A DNA stretch of 42,374 nucleotides, from contig NZ_CALPDG010000033.1 in assembly GCF_943193195.1 (NCBI RefSeq), positions 1 through 42,374 on the forward strand, given 5' to 3'. The notes under the pieces were generated by a model. It was not told the DNA's origin, did not search any database, and saw nothing but the letters and a program-made list of their open reading frames with translations. This document shows positions 16,272 through 24,196 of this stretch, one piece after another. Numbering within the stretch: the stretch's first letter is position 1; the number at the start of each line of letters is the position of its first letter. This DNA comes from Mediterraneibacter agrestimuris (GTDB lineage Bacteria; Bacillota; Clostridia; Lachnospirales; Lachnospiraceae). A program made the position numbers and the translations under genes.

Positions 16272-17146
16272 TATCGTTTCCTCCAATTTTTCTGCCCGTA
16301 GAAATATTCATATATATCAGAACCATACATAAATTCAAATCCAACTGCCTGTATGCCTGCTTCATCTTTAATCTCACGAATATCAGTAATTTCACCTTCC
16401 AGACATCCAAGCTCTGATGCAATCCTCTTCAAGATTATTGAACGCGTATCATTGATATAGCTGGAATCAAATGTTCTGAGCTCATCCAGGCTGTCAAATT
16501 CAAAAATAAAATCATCTGCATAATGTCTGATTTTCAATTTCAGCTCATCCAAATGTTCCTTATATATAGCCTCCCAGAGTTTGTCTGCAGTTTCCTGAAG
16601 ATCGTATTCTCTCAAAAGGATCTCTTTAAACTTCCTGCTAAATGTCTCATTCCAAAATGCATGTCCCAACATATACCATGCATTTTCACCCCCGATCTCT
16701 ACATGATTCACATAGCCATCACTGCCTGTTTCCATGCACCATTCTCTTGTTTCTCCACTCGCATACACACCCGCATAATATGCATCGTCTACTTCCTTTT
16801 CAAACGGATTCACTGTAAAATAATTATCAGCTGAACAGATATACGAGTTTCCCAGATATTCCCTGACCGCATAAATACTGGAATTATTATTCCGAACATT
16901 AAATGCATTATTCTCTACAATTTTCACTCCCATCTTCTCTGTCAGATAGGAAAACCGTTCTTTCATATAACCGACTACAACAATGATCTTTGAAATCCCC
17001 GCTTCCTGCAGCTGCCTGATTTGCCGCTCTAACAGTACTTCACCTTTTACAGTGATCAAAGCCTTCGGAATTTCATATGACAACGGCGCAAATCTGCTGG
17101 ATGCACCTGCAGCCATGATAATCGCATTGTCTACCTTATATCCCAT
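16271..17146 (-). CDS. licC: CTP:phosphocholine cytidylyltransferase (LicC-like)
   Basis: A nucleotidyltransferase that would make CDP-choline from CTP and phosphocholine. The signature is at the N-terminus: AIIMAAGASSRFAPLS followed by PKALITVKGEVLLERQI, and the acidic metal site SADNYF is near residue 110. The start at 17146 has AAAGGA 7 nt upstream; the frame extends upstream without family features. At 291 residues it is about 60 longer than the classical ~230-residue LicC: the C-terminal part (roughly the last 65 residues, around ASELGCLEGEITDI) is an additional segment of unknown role. It is coupled to licA by a 1-nt stop/start overlap. Confidence 0.87.
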   Translation of the reverse strand: MGYKVDNAIIMAAGASSRFAPLSYEIPKALITVKGEVLLERQIRQLQEAGISKIIVVVGYMKERFSYLTEKMGVKIVENNAFNVRNNNSSIYAVREYLGNSYICSADNYFTVNPFEKEVDDAYYAGVYASGETREWCMETGSDGYVNHVEIGGENAWYMLGHAFWNETFSRKFKEILLREYDLQETADKLWEAIYKEHLDELKLKIRHYADDFIFEFDSLDELRTFDSSYINDTRSIILKRIASELGCLEGEITDIREIKDEAGIQAVGFEFMYGSDIYEYFYGQKNWRKR

Positions 17147-17169
17147 TTGTTCGTCCTTTCTCTGACAGT

Positions 17170-19932
17170 TTATTCTGCCATTAGTACTCCGTTCTCTTCT
17201 GCCACTTTCCAATTACTGTTATCCCACATATCATCATGAACCGAATACCATTTTCCTGGTAAAAATGTATTGCCATTATTCACCTCTGTATCCCACTCAT
17301 ATGACAGTAATACATACTGCTCATGGGACGTCTTCTCACTGGAGTCTATCTTCTTTCCGGTAAATGGATTAACTGGATTATCTATAATCCCTTCCAATGC
17401 CATACTTGGAACATCCGCATTTGTCATAAACTCTTTTGAAACAGCAAACTCCTCTCCGCCAAAATCTTTCACCATTAATATAGGATTAAACAGACTCTTG
17501 TCTTGTCCATCCTCCAGTAAAAATTCATTCGCATGATCCAGATTCTGTCCATGGTCAGATGTCAGTATAATTCTCGTATTATCATATACATCATTTTCCC
17601 GTAAATAGTCGAACCATTCTCCCAGCCTGAGTATTGCGGCCATATTCGCATGATAATGAGTCATCTGCCAGTCTGTTCCCATATCCAGGGTAACACCGTC
17701 AACAGTAAACCTCTCTTGGTTTGCCGCGTCATACTCTGTATTGTCTACCTGTTCCTGCGGTATATAGCCCGGTGTCTGCAGAAGTATTGGTTCATGAGTT
17801 GTATCATTTGTCATAAGTAAAAATTTATCTGCCCTCGTATTTTCCACTCTTGTCATTTCAGAAAGATTATCCAGAACATTATACGCATCCATAAAAACCG
17901 AATATAATCCTTCTGCTGTAGCAATTCCAGTTATTGTTTGTCCCACATAAAGCCCGTCTGCCTCCAAACCATCATTACTCTGATTATAATTTCCCTCATC
18001 ATAGACCATCTGCTGAAAACAAAGTGGTATCACTTTCATAATACTATAGCAGAAAAATCTTCTCTTACTATTTTCCACCTTGTATTCTTTCGTTGACTGA
18101 TCTGAAAACTTCCCTTTTGTAATATAGCTTTTAATATCCGGATAATCATCATAAATACTCAAGTCCGGAATCCATTGATAATTTGCATATGTGGGGTCGC
18201 ACACCGTAACGTCAAAATCATTCTCATCAAATAATACCGGCATCACTTTTAACGCTTCGTTTTGTTTTGAAGCCAGAGATTCATTACTTCTTTTATTCAT
18301 TTCCATTGGAGTATATTCATATCCGCCCATCAATGCCGGCGCCCCAAAGTTCGTAAATCCACCAAATGATATTGTATTCGGATAATAAGTAAATCCCGCA
18401 AATTTCTCCTGAAGTTCCGGTTTTTCATTAAAAATATACGGCACGTATTCACCCACTGCCCTATCCAGCATAAATACAACAACATTCTTTCCATTTTTAC
18501 TCAAACTAATTTCCGGTATTTCACCATTTGCAGCAGCCTGTTCTTTTATGCTTTCCATTGCGGAATCTATATGAACCATATTCATCACACTCATTCCGCC
18601 AACCGCAAGTGCTGCAATCACCAGCATATTCAAAACCATTCTCTTCACGCGTACTGCCATAAAGCAAAACAATACAATTACAAGCGTCATAACTGCTGCA
18701 TTCCATATTTGTGCTTTGAAGCCAAAGCCAAGCCCCTGTTCATATTTTAATTCCGAGTTCAGAATCCCCAAGTTCTTTCCAAAAAACATATAGTTTACAA
18801 CCGAGATTCCGGCAATAATCCAAATCCCCCGTTCAAACAGAACCTTTACCTCTGGCTTTGCCAACCAGTAAAAAACCCCCGCCCAGATAACAAAAACTCC
18901 TATGGCAAAGCAAAGTGCACTGACAACGAACCAAAGTGGATTATAATAATAATTAACATCAATAAATTCCTGCGGCGATGCCTGAATAACAGCTGAGGGA
19001 ATCAAAAGTCCCGTCAATACTGACATAAAACATCCCCCTGCAAAAAATACACTTCGGTTCGGCTTCCCAATATTGATTTTAAACCTGCCTTGTACCTTAT
19101 CCTTGGCAGCTGTATAAAGAATCGGAATCTGCAGAAGCACACTACAAATTATAAAGAATAATGTTCTCTTCACCGTCGGCATATGATAGAAAAAAAGACC
19201 ATATACCAGCACACAGACTCCTGTAATTGAAAACATAACACTTAGTATTTTGGCTGGATTCTTTATTTTATAAAAAATCGTCTTTATTAAAGAAAACAAA
19301 TTATTTAATGTCCAGTAGAATACAAGCCCTGACGGAGATGTATACAAAAATACCAGAAAAAAGACTGCCATTCCATACAGCTGTATCTTCTGTTTCATAG
19401 AGCTGCCTTTTGTAAAAATTACACAAGAGACCATATTCACTGCTGTCATAATAATCGGCAGAATATTGATTGTCACCCCTCCTATAACCAGCAGGCCGTC
19501 TGGACTTGCCAAATCAGAAATCGCCCCGAAGGATACCCCCTCTAAAAGCTGAAGCTCTGACAGAAACCGATATGCAGCAATAAAGAATGGAATCTCTAGA
19601 AACAGAGAGACTGCCCCTTTTAAAACATATGTGGGCTTATAATCATTCTGCCGGTAATATGTCTGAAGCATCATCATACGTTCATCGCCTTTGAACGTTT
19701 TCTTGATATGCGCCACACCATCACGGAGCCTCATTTCCATATCCCGCTCTTCTTCCTGCATAGCATCTGCACGTTTATATAGTGGAAGAACCAGAAAATT
19801 CATAACCAGGCTCAGAACAATAATTGACAAGCCGGGATTCTCAATCACACGGTTTGCAATCATATAAATCATTTCAAATACCAGCTGGAGTGGTTTGAAT
19901 AGTAGTGTATCTAATATCGCCCCAATTGACAT
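17170..19932 (-). CDS. YidC/Oxa1-like insertase domain fused to sulfatase-family phosphotransferase-like domain
   Basis: A 920-residue membrane protein with two modules. Residues ~1-225 resemble the YidC/Oxa1 core: helix at 32-52, cytoplasmic charged hairpin 53-100, then helices near 103-122, 148-172, 185-200 and the SPSGLVFYWTLNNLFSLIK end motif. Residues ~232-455 add about seven further helices. Residues ~480-900 are an extracytoplasmic alkaline-phosphatase/sulfatase fold: metal ligand D490 (VVFMLDRAVGEY), candidate nucleophile T527 (GGFTNFGAPALMGG), TTHEP at 711-715 and SDHG at 792-795. The second half resembles enzymes such as LTA synthase that move phosphoglycerol-type groups. RBS GGAGG sits 9 nt before the ATG, inside the end of the preceding gene (2-nt gap), and licC follows 23 nt on. 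Substrate is unknown; involvement in teichoic-acid synthesis is inferred from context. Confidence 0.85.
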   Translation of the reverse strand: MSIGAILDTLLFKPLQLVFEMIYMIANRVIENPGLSIIVLSLVMNFLVLPLYKRADAMQEEERDMEMRLRDGVAHIKKTFKGDERMMMLQTYYRQNDYKPTYVLKGAVSLFLEIPFFIAAYRFLSELQLLEGVSFGAISDLASPDGLLVIGGVTINILPIIMTAVNMVSCVIFTKGSSMKQKIQLYGMAVFFLVFLYTSPSGLVFYWTLNNLFSLIKTIFYKIKNPAKILSVMFSITGVCVLVYGLFFYHMPTVKRTLFFIICSVLLQIPILYTAAKDKVQGRFKINIGKPNRSVFFAGGCFMSVLTGLLIPSAVIQASPQEFIDVNYYYNPLWFVVSALCFAIGVFVIWAGVFYWLAKPEVKVLFERGIWIIAGISVVNYMFFGKNLGILNSELKYEQGLGFGFKAQIWNAAVMTLVIVLFCFMAVRVKRMVLNMLVIAALAVGGMSVMNMVHIDSAMESIKEQAAANGEIPEISLSKNGKNVVVFMLDRAVGEYVPYIFNEKPELQEKFAGFTYYPNTISFGGFTNFGAPALMGGYEYTPMEMNKRSNESLASKQNEALKVMPVLFDENDFDVTVCDPTYANYQWIPDLSIYDDYPDIKSYITKGKFSDQSTKEYKVENSKRRFFCYSIMKVIPLCFQQMVYDEGNYNQSNDGLEADGLYVGQTITGIATAEGLYSVFMDAYNVLDNLSEMTRVENTRADKFLLMTNDTTHEPILLQTPGYIPQEQVDNTEYDAANQERFTVDGVTLDMGTDWQMTHYHANMAAILRLGEWFDYLRENDVYDNTRIILTSDHGQNLDHANEFLLEDGQDKSLFNPILMVKDFGGEEFAVSKEFMTNADVPSMALEGIIDNPVNPFTGKKIDSSEKTSHEQYVLLSYEWDTEVNNGNTFLPGKWYSVHDDMWDNSNWKVAEENGVLMAE

Positions 19933-19933
19933 G

Positions 19934-21187
19934 CTATTTTACCTCCTCTGCCGCTGCAAGCTGCTCATATTTATTCATCAGATAATCCACTGCACGTACT
20001 GCCGCTTCTCCCCTGTGCTCCCATGTTTCTTGGATTACTTCCCTGCGTCCAAGCGCATACTTTTCATCAGAAATACAATCATCTATCATTTCCTTCAGGG
20101 AATCCAGATTATCTTCATTCAATTCCTTTCCAATACGCGGCAATGCCGTAAAAGTCCAGTATGGCGTCTTCAGCCACCATGCATCATATGGTCCCTTATC
20201 GAACTTTGTATCTGTATAAATCACCGGTTTTTCATGAACAAGCGCAAAATCAAAAACAACACCTGAAAAATCAGAAATTAAAATATCAGAACGTTTCAGC
20301 ACTTCATAATTATCATTATCGCAGTTCCATTCAATCTGTTCGGAATCTGGGTATTGTTTCATCAGCTTATCCATCAAATCCTTTTCCGCCGTAAATGACT
20401 GTGGATGCGGACGGATAATGATGTGATACCCTGTATCTATAAGAATATCAATGATCCTTCCGCCAAATTTTGATAAAATCGCGCTTTTTCCCCATGATGG
20501 CGCCAGAAGCACCGTCCGTTCATAATTCTTTGACTGTATGTTCTTTTCCTTATCAGCCTGCAGTCTCGCATACATTTCGTCCATATAAGGAATACCGATC
20601 TTTACCAGTTCCTTAGCTGGAAGATTCCGGATACCTTCCAGATATCTTGTATCCTTCACCTGATACTCTCCGGATAACATCAAAGCATCATAATAATCCA
20701 GCCCAAACATGCGGTATCCTGCTACTTCGTTTGCAGCATGCAGCATGTGAACATAATACTGAACTTTCTTTGAACGTTTCCACTGGTAGACATCCAGCCC
20801 GGGTGTTGTTGAAAGCACAATCGTTGCGTTCAGAAAATTTAACTTTGCAAAAGCCTTGTTATTTTCTCCGATAAATTCCGCTTTGATATGTTCATACGAA
20901 TTCTCCAATGCCGGATCATCTAAAGAAGCTGTCATATAAACAATATCTGCGCCGCGTCTGTCGAACTCACGACAGATTGGTTCAAATACTGACCAATATC
21001 TTTTGTCATCAGAAAAAATTACAATGGGAATCTTCGTTGCGCCTGCCTCCACTTTCTGTCCGCCGCCGCTTAACAGAAAACGAATTTTCACAAGCCAATC
21101 CTTTAACAGATAATTCGCCGCGCCAATGAGCCCAATCAGTATTGCAAAAAGCATACTTCCGGTTCCCGGGTCAATATAAAGTGCCAT
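19934..21187 (-). CDS. CDP-glycerol glycerophosphotransferase family protein (TagB/TagF-like)
   Basis: A 417-residue member of the Glyphos_transf family (PF04464), which primes or polymerises poly(glycerol-phosphate) using CDP-glycerol. One N-terminal helix (about 8-28) can hold it to the membrane. Family motifs are LLAPSWGKS near the middle, the catalytic-type IIIRPHPQS, and DILISDFSGVVFDFALVHEKP, all in the expected order. It is shorter than full TagF polymerases and nearer to TagB/primase-sized proteins. It is the first gene of the operon that continues into the YidC-sulfatase fusion, licC and licA. RBS AAGGAG precedes the ATG by 8 nt. The related polyribitol transferases cannot be excluded. 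Confidence 0.88.
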   Translation of the reverse strand: MALYIDPGTGSMLFAILIGLIGAANYLLKDWLVKIRFLLSGGGQKVEAGATKIPIVIFSDDKRYWSVFEPICREFDRRGADIVYMTASLDDPALENSYEHIKAEFIGENNKAFAKLNFLNATIVLSTTPGLDVYQWKRSKKVQYYVHMLHAANEVAGYRMFGLDYYDALMLSGEYQVKDTRYLEGIRNLPAKELVKIGIPYMDEMYARLQADKEKNIQSKNYERTVLLAPSWGKSAILSKFGGRIIDILIDTGYHIIIRPHPQSFTAEKDLMDKLMKQYPDSEQIEWNCDNDNYEVLKRSDILISDFSGVVFDFALVHEKPVIYTDTKFDKGPYDAWWLKTPYWTFTALPRIGKELNEDNLDSLKEMIDDCISDEKYALGRREVIQETWEHRGEAAVRAVDYLMNKYEQLAAAEEVK

Positions 21188-21213
21188 CTTCTCTTCTCCT
21201 TTGTTTCCTCACT

Positions 21214-21234
21214 GTAACAGCCATACTCTGTTAC
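21214..21234. repeat. GTAACAG hairpin in the leader of the CDP-glycerol gene
   Basis: GTAACAG (21214-21220), seven bases, CTGTTAC (21228-21234): a perfect 7-bp stem sharing the GTAACAG core of the dispersed repeats. The rest of the gap 21188-21490 holds the dlt terminator at 21337-21406 and no open frame; a promoter for the CDP-glycerol gene must lie here but I could not pick one with confidence. Confidence 0.4.
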
Positions 21235-21336
21235 TAATCTCATCACTTACTTACTCACATATTCATATTTTGGATTATTTCTTTGCCAGTTCCCGCTGGT
21301 CAGCCCCATATCCTGTCAATTCCCTGCCCCTCTGTC

Positions 21337-21406
21337 AAAAAGAGTGTGCTGTATACTGTATATTTTTATAGATTACTCTTAAATATACTCCAAGCACACT
21401 CTTTTT
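21337..21406 (-). terminator. Terminator of the dlt / DUF3048 operon
   Basis: AAAAAGAGTGTGCT (21337-21350) and AGCACACTCTTTTT (21393-21406) are perfect 14-bp complements around a 42-nt loop. On the minus strand the stem ends in CTCTTTTT, a proper T-tract. It lies 85 nt past the DUF3048 stop. Confidence 0.75.
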
Positions 21407-21490
21407 CTTTTATTAACAATCTGGTCTTATATCAGCGCTAAAAACCATCTTATCTCTAAAATAATTAACTTTTTGCCGCTTTATAAGCTC

Positions 21491-22588
21491 TTATTGAAAT
21501 GTAGTCTGAGATGAATAGTTAATAGCAATATAACTTTTACCTCTGTTTACTCTGATTTCATCACCATTTTCATCCCGGAATATCAACGGCGATTTTTCTC
21601 CCATACCGCCTTCTTTTGCCCAAGTGATCTTCTGAACGCCTCCGTTAGAAACATAATATCCGGTAAAACCAGGTCCCCCCATACATTCTACATCTTTATG
21701 ACCGACCGCATCCCGCACAGTAATGGCTGTTTCCAGTACAAATACATTTGTAAATGCAAGCTGCTCCTGAGTATTTCCGTCTATCTGAGGTGTTCCATTA
21801 ATCTGTTTCAGATATACTTTCTTCTCTGCGTCATATGTAAATGTAGAACTTTGTGCACCAAAATTAATATCTACCTTTGTACAATCTTTTCCTTCTGGTT
21901 TCACTTGTTCATTCAAACCATTAAACTTAAAAGCAGTCCTCTTCTTATCATCTGCCAGCTCCAGTCTTTTTCCCTGTGACTGAACTACATTTGCAAATGC
22001 AGTTCCCTCAAAATAAGCTGTATGCTCCAGAGCATATCCGGCATTAAGCCTTGACTGATCTCTTGCAAACAATCCATTGCCATCATACATTCCATCAAAC
22101 TGATCCAGATTCAGACTGGCCAGATAATCAGCTACAGAGTCATCAATTCCCCAGTTCACATAAAATGCGTCAAACCCCTGCGAAAATACCGGGAAATAAT
22201 AGCGGCAGCTTCTTACCGCACACACTCTCGGTACCTGCGTATAATCCGCATACATCGCCATGAATCTGGTTGCATCACCCTCTACCGGCATTTCAAAAAT
22301 AATATCAGCCTCCTGAACACCGTACTGCGGCATCGCATCTGGAACATTGTTTACCATAACTGCAACAGGGCGCTTTCCTATTGCCCCCTCCGATAAATCT
22401 CCAATTCCTGTTAAAAGATTCTGATTAGCCGGCATCTCTTCCTCTGGCTCTTCCGGCTCTTCTTCAACCTCTTTCACAACCTTTTTCTCCGGCTCTTTTG
22501 GTTCCTCAACAACCTCTTTTTTCTTACAGCCTGTAACTCCCAGTGCCAGAATCGCTGCCAATAAAAGAACTACTCTCATTTTTTTCAT
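21491..22588 (-). CDS. DUF3048 (YerB-like) lipoprotein
   Basis: A 365-residue predicted lipoprotein. From the chosen ATG at 22588 it has a short signal peptide MKKMRVVLLLAAILALGVTG and the lipobox Cys directly after it, then an E/K/P-rich linker of ~40 residues. DUF3048 features follow: RPVAVMVNNVPDAMPQYG, DIIFEMPVEGDATRFMA and the segment VPRVCAVRSCRYYF; the C-terminal half has KITWAKEG and IAINYSS. YerB-type proteins have no settled function. RBS agaagagg lies about 10 nt before this ATG, while the frame extending 30 residues upstream has no signal-like start. It is 22 nt downstream of the dltX-like gene and shares its terminator. Confidence 0.88.
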   Translation of the reverse strand: MKKMRVVLLLAAILALGVTGCKKKEVVEEPKEPEKKVVKEVEEEPEEPEEEMPANQNLLTGIGDLSEGAIGKRPVAVMVNNVPDAMPQYGVQEADIIFEMPVEGDATRFMAMYADYTQVPRVCAVRSCRYYFPVFSQGFDAFYVNWGIDDSVADYLASLNLDQFDGMYDGNGLFARDQSRLNAGYALEHTAYFEGTAFANVVQSQGKRLELADDKKRTAFKFNGLNEQVKPEGKDCTKVDINFGAQSSTFTYDAEKKVYLKQINGTPQIDGNTQEQLAFTNVFVLETAITVRDAVGHKDVECMGGPGFTGYYVSNGGVQKITWAKEGGMGEKSPLIFRDENGDEIRVNRGKSYIAINYSSQTTFQ

Positions 22589-22610
22589 TTGCTTTTTCCT
22601 CTTCTCTTTC

Positions 22611-22763
22611 TTAAAAATTATTGTATACAAATGATACGTTTGCTCCATCTGCTTCCATAAATCCCCATGCCAACACAAGAAGAACTATCACGAGAAGCAG
22701 ATACTGACCTACAGCGCTACTCTTTAATTTCAGCATAATGCTTTGAAATCTGCTCATCCACAT
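22611..22763 (-). CDS. dltX: DltX-like D-alanylation peptide
   Basis: A 50-residue membrane peptide: charged N-terminus (KLKSSAVGQ), one strongly hydrophobic helix (about 21-35), short outer tail, and the C-terminal ending FVYNNF. DltX peptides are ~50 residues with one helix and a conserved C-terminal aromatic-x-Tyr-Asn-x-Phe ending that is needed for D-alanine transfer to teichoic acid with DltB and DltD; length, topology and tail all fit. I chose the ATG at 22763 because AAAGGGTGG precedes it; a downstream ATG at 22736 has no clear RBS. It overlaps the dltD 3-prime end by 47 nt in another frame. In most described operons dltX precedes dltA; here it follows dltD. Confidence 0.8.
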   Translation of the reverse strand: MWMSRFQSIMLKLKSSAVGQYLLLVIVLLVLAWGFMEADGANVSFVYNNF

Positions 22764-23922
22764 ACAACCACCCTTTCCATCCGAGATGCATGACATCTAA
22801 CATAAAGTATGGTTCATATTCATACTCGGATAATCTCAGAACCTCTGCGCCCTGTACTTTTGCCCTCTTTTCCACTTCATCGTACAGACCGTTTCTTCGT
22901 TCCCCGTCCATGCCTACATAATCATAATACAGACCATTGGTATTCATAATAATGACATATGGCCGGACACCATTCTCTCTACAGATTTGAAGAAACATTT
23001 CAAAATCCTGCATTTCCTTAGAATTCAATGTTGTCTCTGCTTCAGCATCTCTTAACGTATCAATTGTGTCCCGCAGATAAGTGTCATAGTATTCATCCGC
23101 CACATAATATTCATTGTTTGTACAAAATGCCGCACCCTCTGCCTTCGCATCCTGCATTGATTTATCCCAGTCCAGATCCAGAACATCAGGTTCCCTTGCA
23201 TCACCTGATGTTTTCTTAAGCAGTTGATATGTATCCCACTTGTCTTTGATTTCCAGTGTTTTTTCACGCAGATTATAATACGGACTCAGAACTGTAAATG
23301 CTGCATTTGCAAATATCGAATCCCGTGAATGCAGCCATGCATAGACCTTGATATCATCATATCCTTCAACCTCTTTCAGAAGCTCACTTGTTCTGCTGCA
23401 AATATAATTCTTACTTTCTTCACTCAGCCTGTCATTCTTCATACACTGATAAAACTGATATTCTGAGAAATTCGCCGCAAATCCATTTGTATCAATATCG
23501 TCCCCATAGAACCATTGCAATGAAACAACAATCCCCAATTTTTTTGCGCCTTCCAATGCCGGAGTTCCTGCTTTCATTGAATGAAGAAGACTTTGTACAT
23601 ATGCCTGTCCAACAATTGTCAGATCATCATTCAGAGTTGTATTTGGGAACATATTAACCGGATTCTGCCCCACCCAGGAATTCAGCTCTGAAGATCCCAT
23701 TAAAATCACATTGCCGTTCTCTGCGCTTTTTTCCAGAATCAACTGACCTTTATCTTTTGAATAATCATCATATTGCAGATTGATTGGTTTCGTATACGCC
23801 GATACATTATATATTTTATCAATCTGATTATCCAGCCATGATTCAAATATCATCGCGGCAGCAATTACTGTAGCAATCGCTGCTGTCACAACGATCAGCT
23901 TTTTCATTACTCTTTTTTTCAC
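22717..23922 (-). CDS. dltD: D-alanine transfer protein DltD
   Basis: A 401-residue membrane-anchored SGNH-like protein that passes D-alanine to teichoic acid on the outer face. One N-terminal helix (about 8-28) is followed by the extracellular domain. The nucleophile motif is ILMGSSELNSW with Ser77/78, and the Asp/His pair is in DVMHLGWKGW near the C-terminus, both typical of DltD. It starts with GTG (23922), 3 nt after dltC, with AAGGTGG 8 nt upstream; the ATG five codons later is too far from that site. The overlapping downstream dltX-like frame supports a compact operon. Confidence 0.92.
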   Translation of the reverse strand: MKKRVMKKLIVVTAAIATVIAAAMIFESWLDNQIDKIYNVSAYTKPINLQYDDYSKDKGQLILEKSAENGNVILMGSSELNSWVGQNPVNMFPNTTLNDDLTIVGQAYVQSLLHSMKAGTPALEGAKKLGIVVSLQWFYGDDIDTNGFAANFSEYQFYQCMKNDRLSEESKNYICSRTSELLKEVEGYDDIKVYAWLHSRDSIFANAAFTVLSPYYNLREKTLEIKDKWDTYQLLKKTSGDAREPDVLDLDWDKSMQDAKAEGAAFCTNNEYYVADEYYDTYLRDTIDTLRDAEAETTLNSKEMQDFEMFLQICRENGVRPYVIIMNTNGLYYDYVGMDGERRNGLYDEVEKRAKVQGAEVLRLSEYEYEPYFMLDVMHLGWKGWLYVDEQISKHYAEIKE

Positions 23923-23925
23923 AGG

Positions 23926-24168
23926 TTAGCCCACCTTTTTCTCCAGAAAATCAATAAAATGATTCACTGTACTGATATCCTCACGTTCCATATCTGTAGG
24001 CTGAAGCTTAATTCCTGTTCTTTCTTCTAATTCAACCAGCACAACAACCGCCGCCAGTGAATCAATCAGTCCCGCCTCAAACAAGTCAAGATCCAGATCT
24101 TCTCTCACTTCATCTGTTTCACATGCCGCCTCCATAATATCCAGCGCCAGTTCTTTTAGATTTTCCAT
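23926..24168 (-). CDS. dltC: D-alanine carrier protein DltC
   Basis: An 80-residue acyl-carrier-type protein that takes D-alanine from DltA on a 4-phosphopantetheine arm attached to Ser37 in GLIDSLAAV. It is highly acidic, as expected, with three to four amphipathic helices. I chose the ATG at 24168 because GGGAGG lies 8 nt upstream; the frame starts 8 residues earlier without an RBS. It lies 28 nt after dltB and 3 nt before dltD. Confidence 0.93.
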   Translation of the reverse strand: MENLKELALDIMEAACETDEVREDLDLDLFEAGLIDSLAAVVVLVELEERTGIKLQPTDMEREDISTVNHFIDFLEKKVG

Positions 24169-24196
24169 GTCAATTTCCTCCCATATTTCCAATTAA

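Noticed and set aside
22764-22796. Longer start for the dltX-like peptide
   Set aside because: It adds 11 residues antagonistic to a membrane peptide and lacks an RBS; the ATG at 22763 has one.
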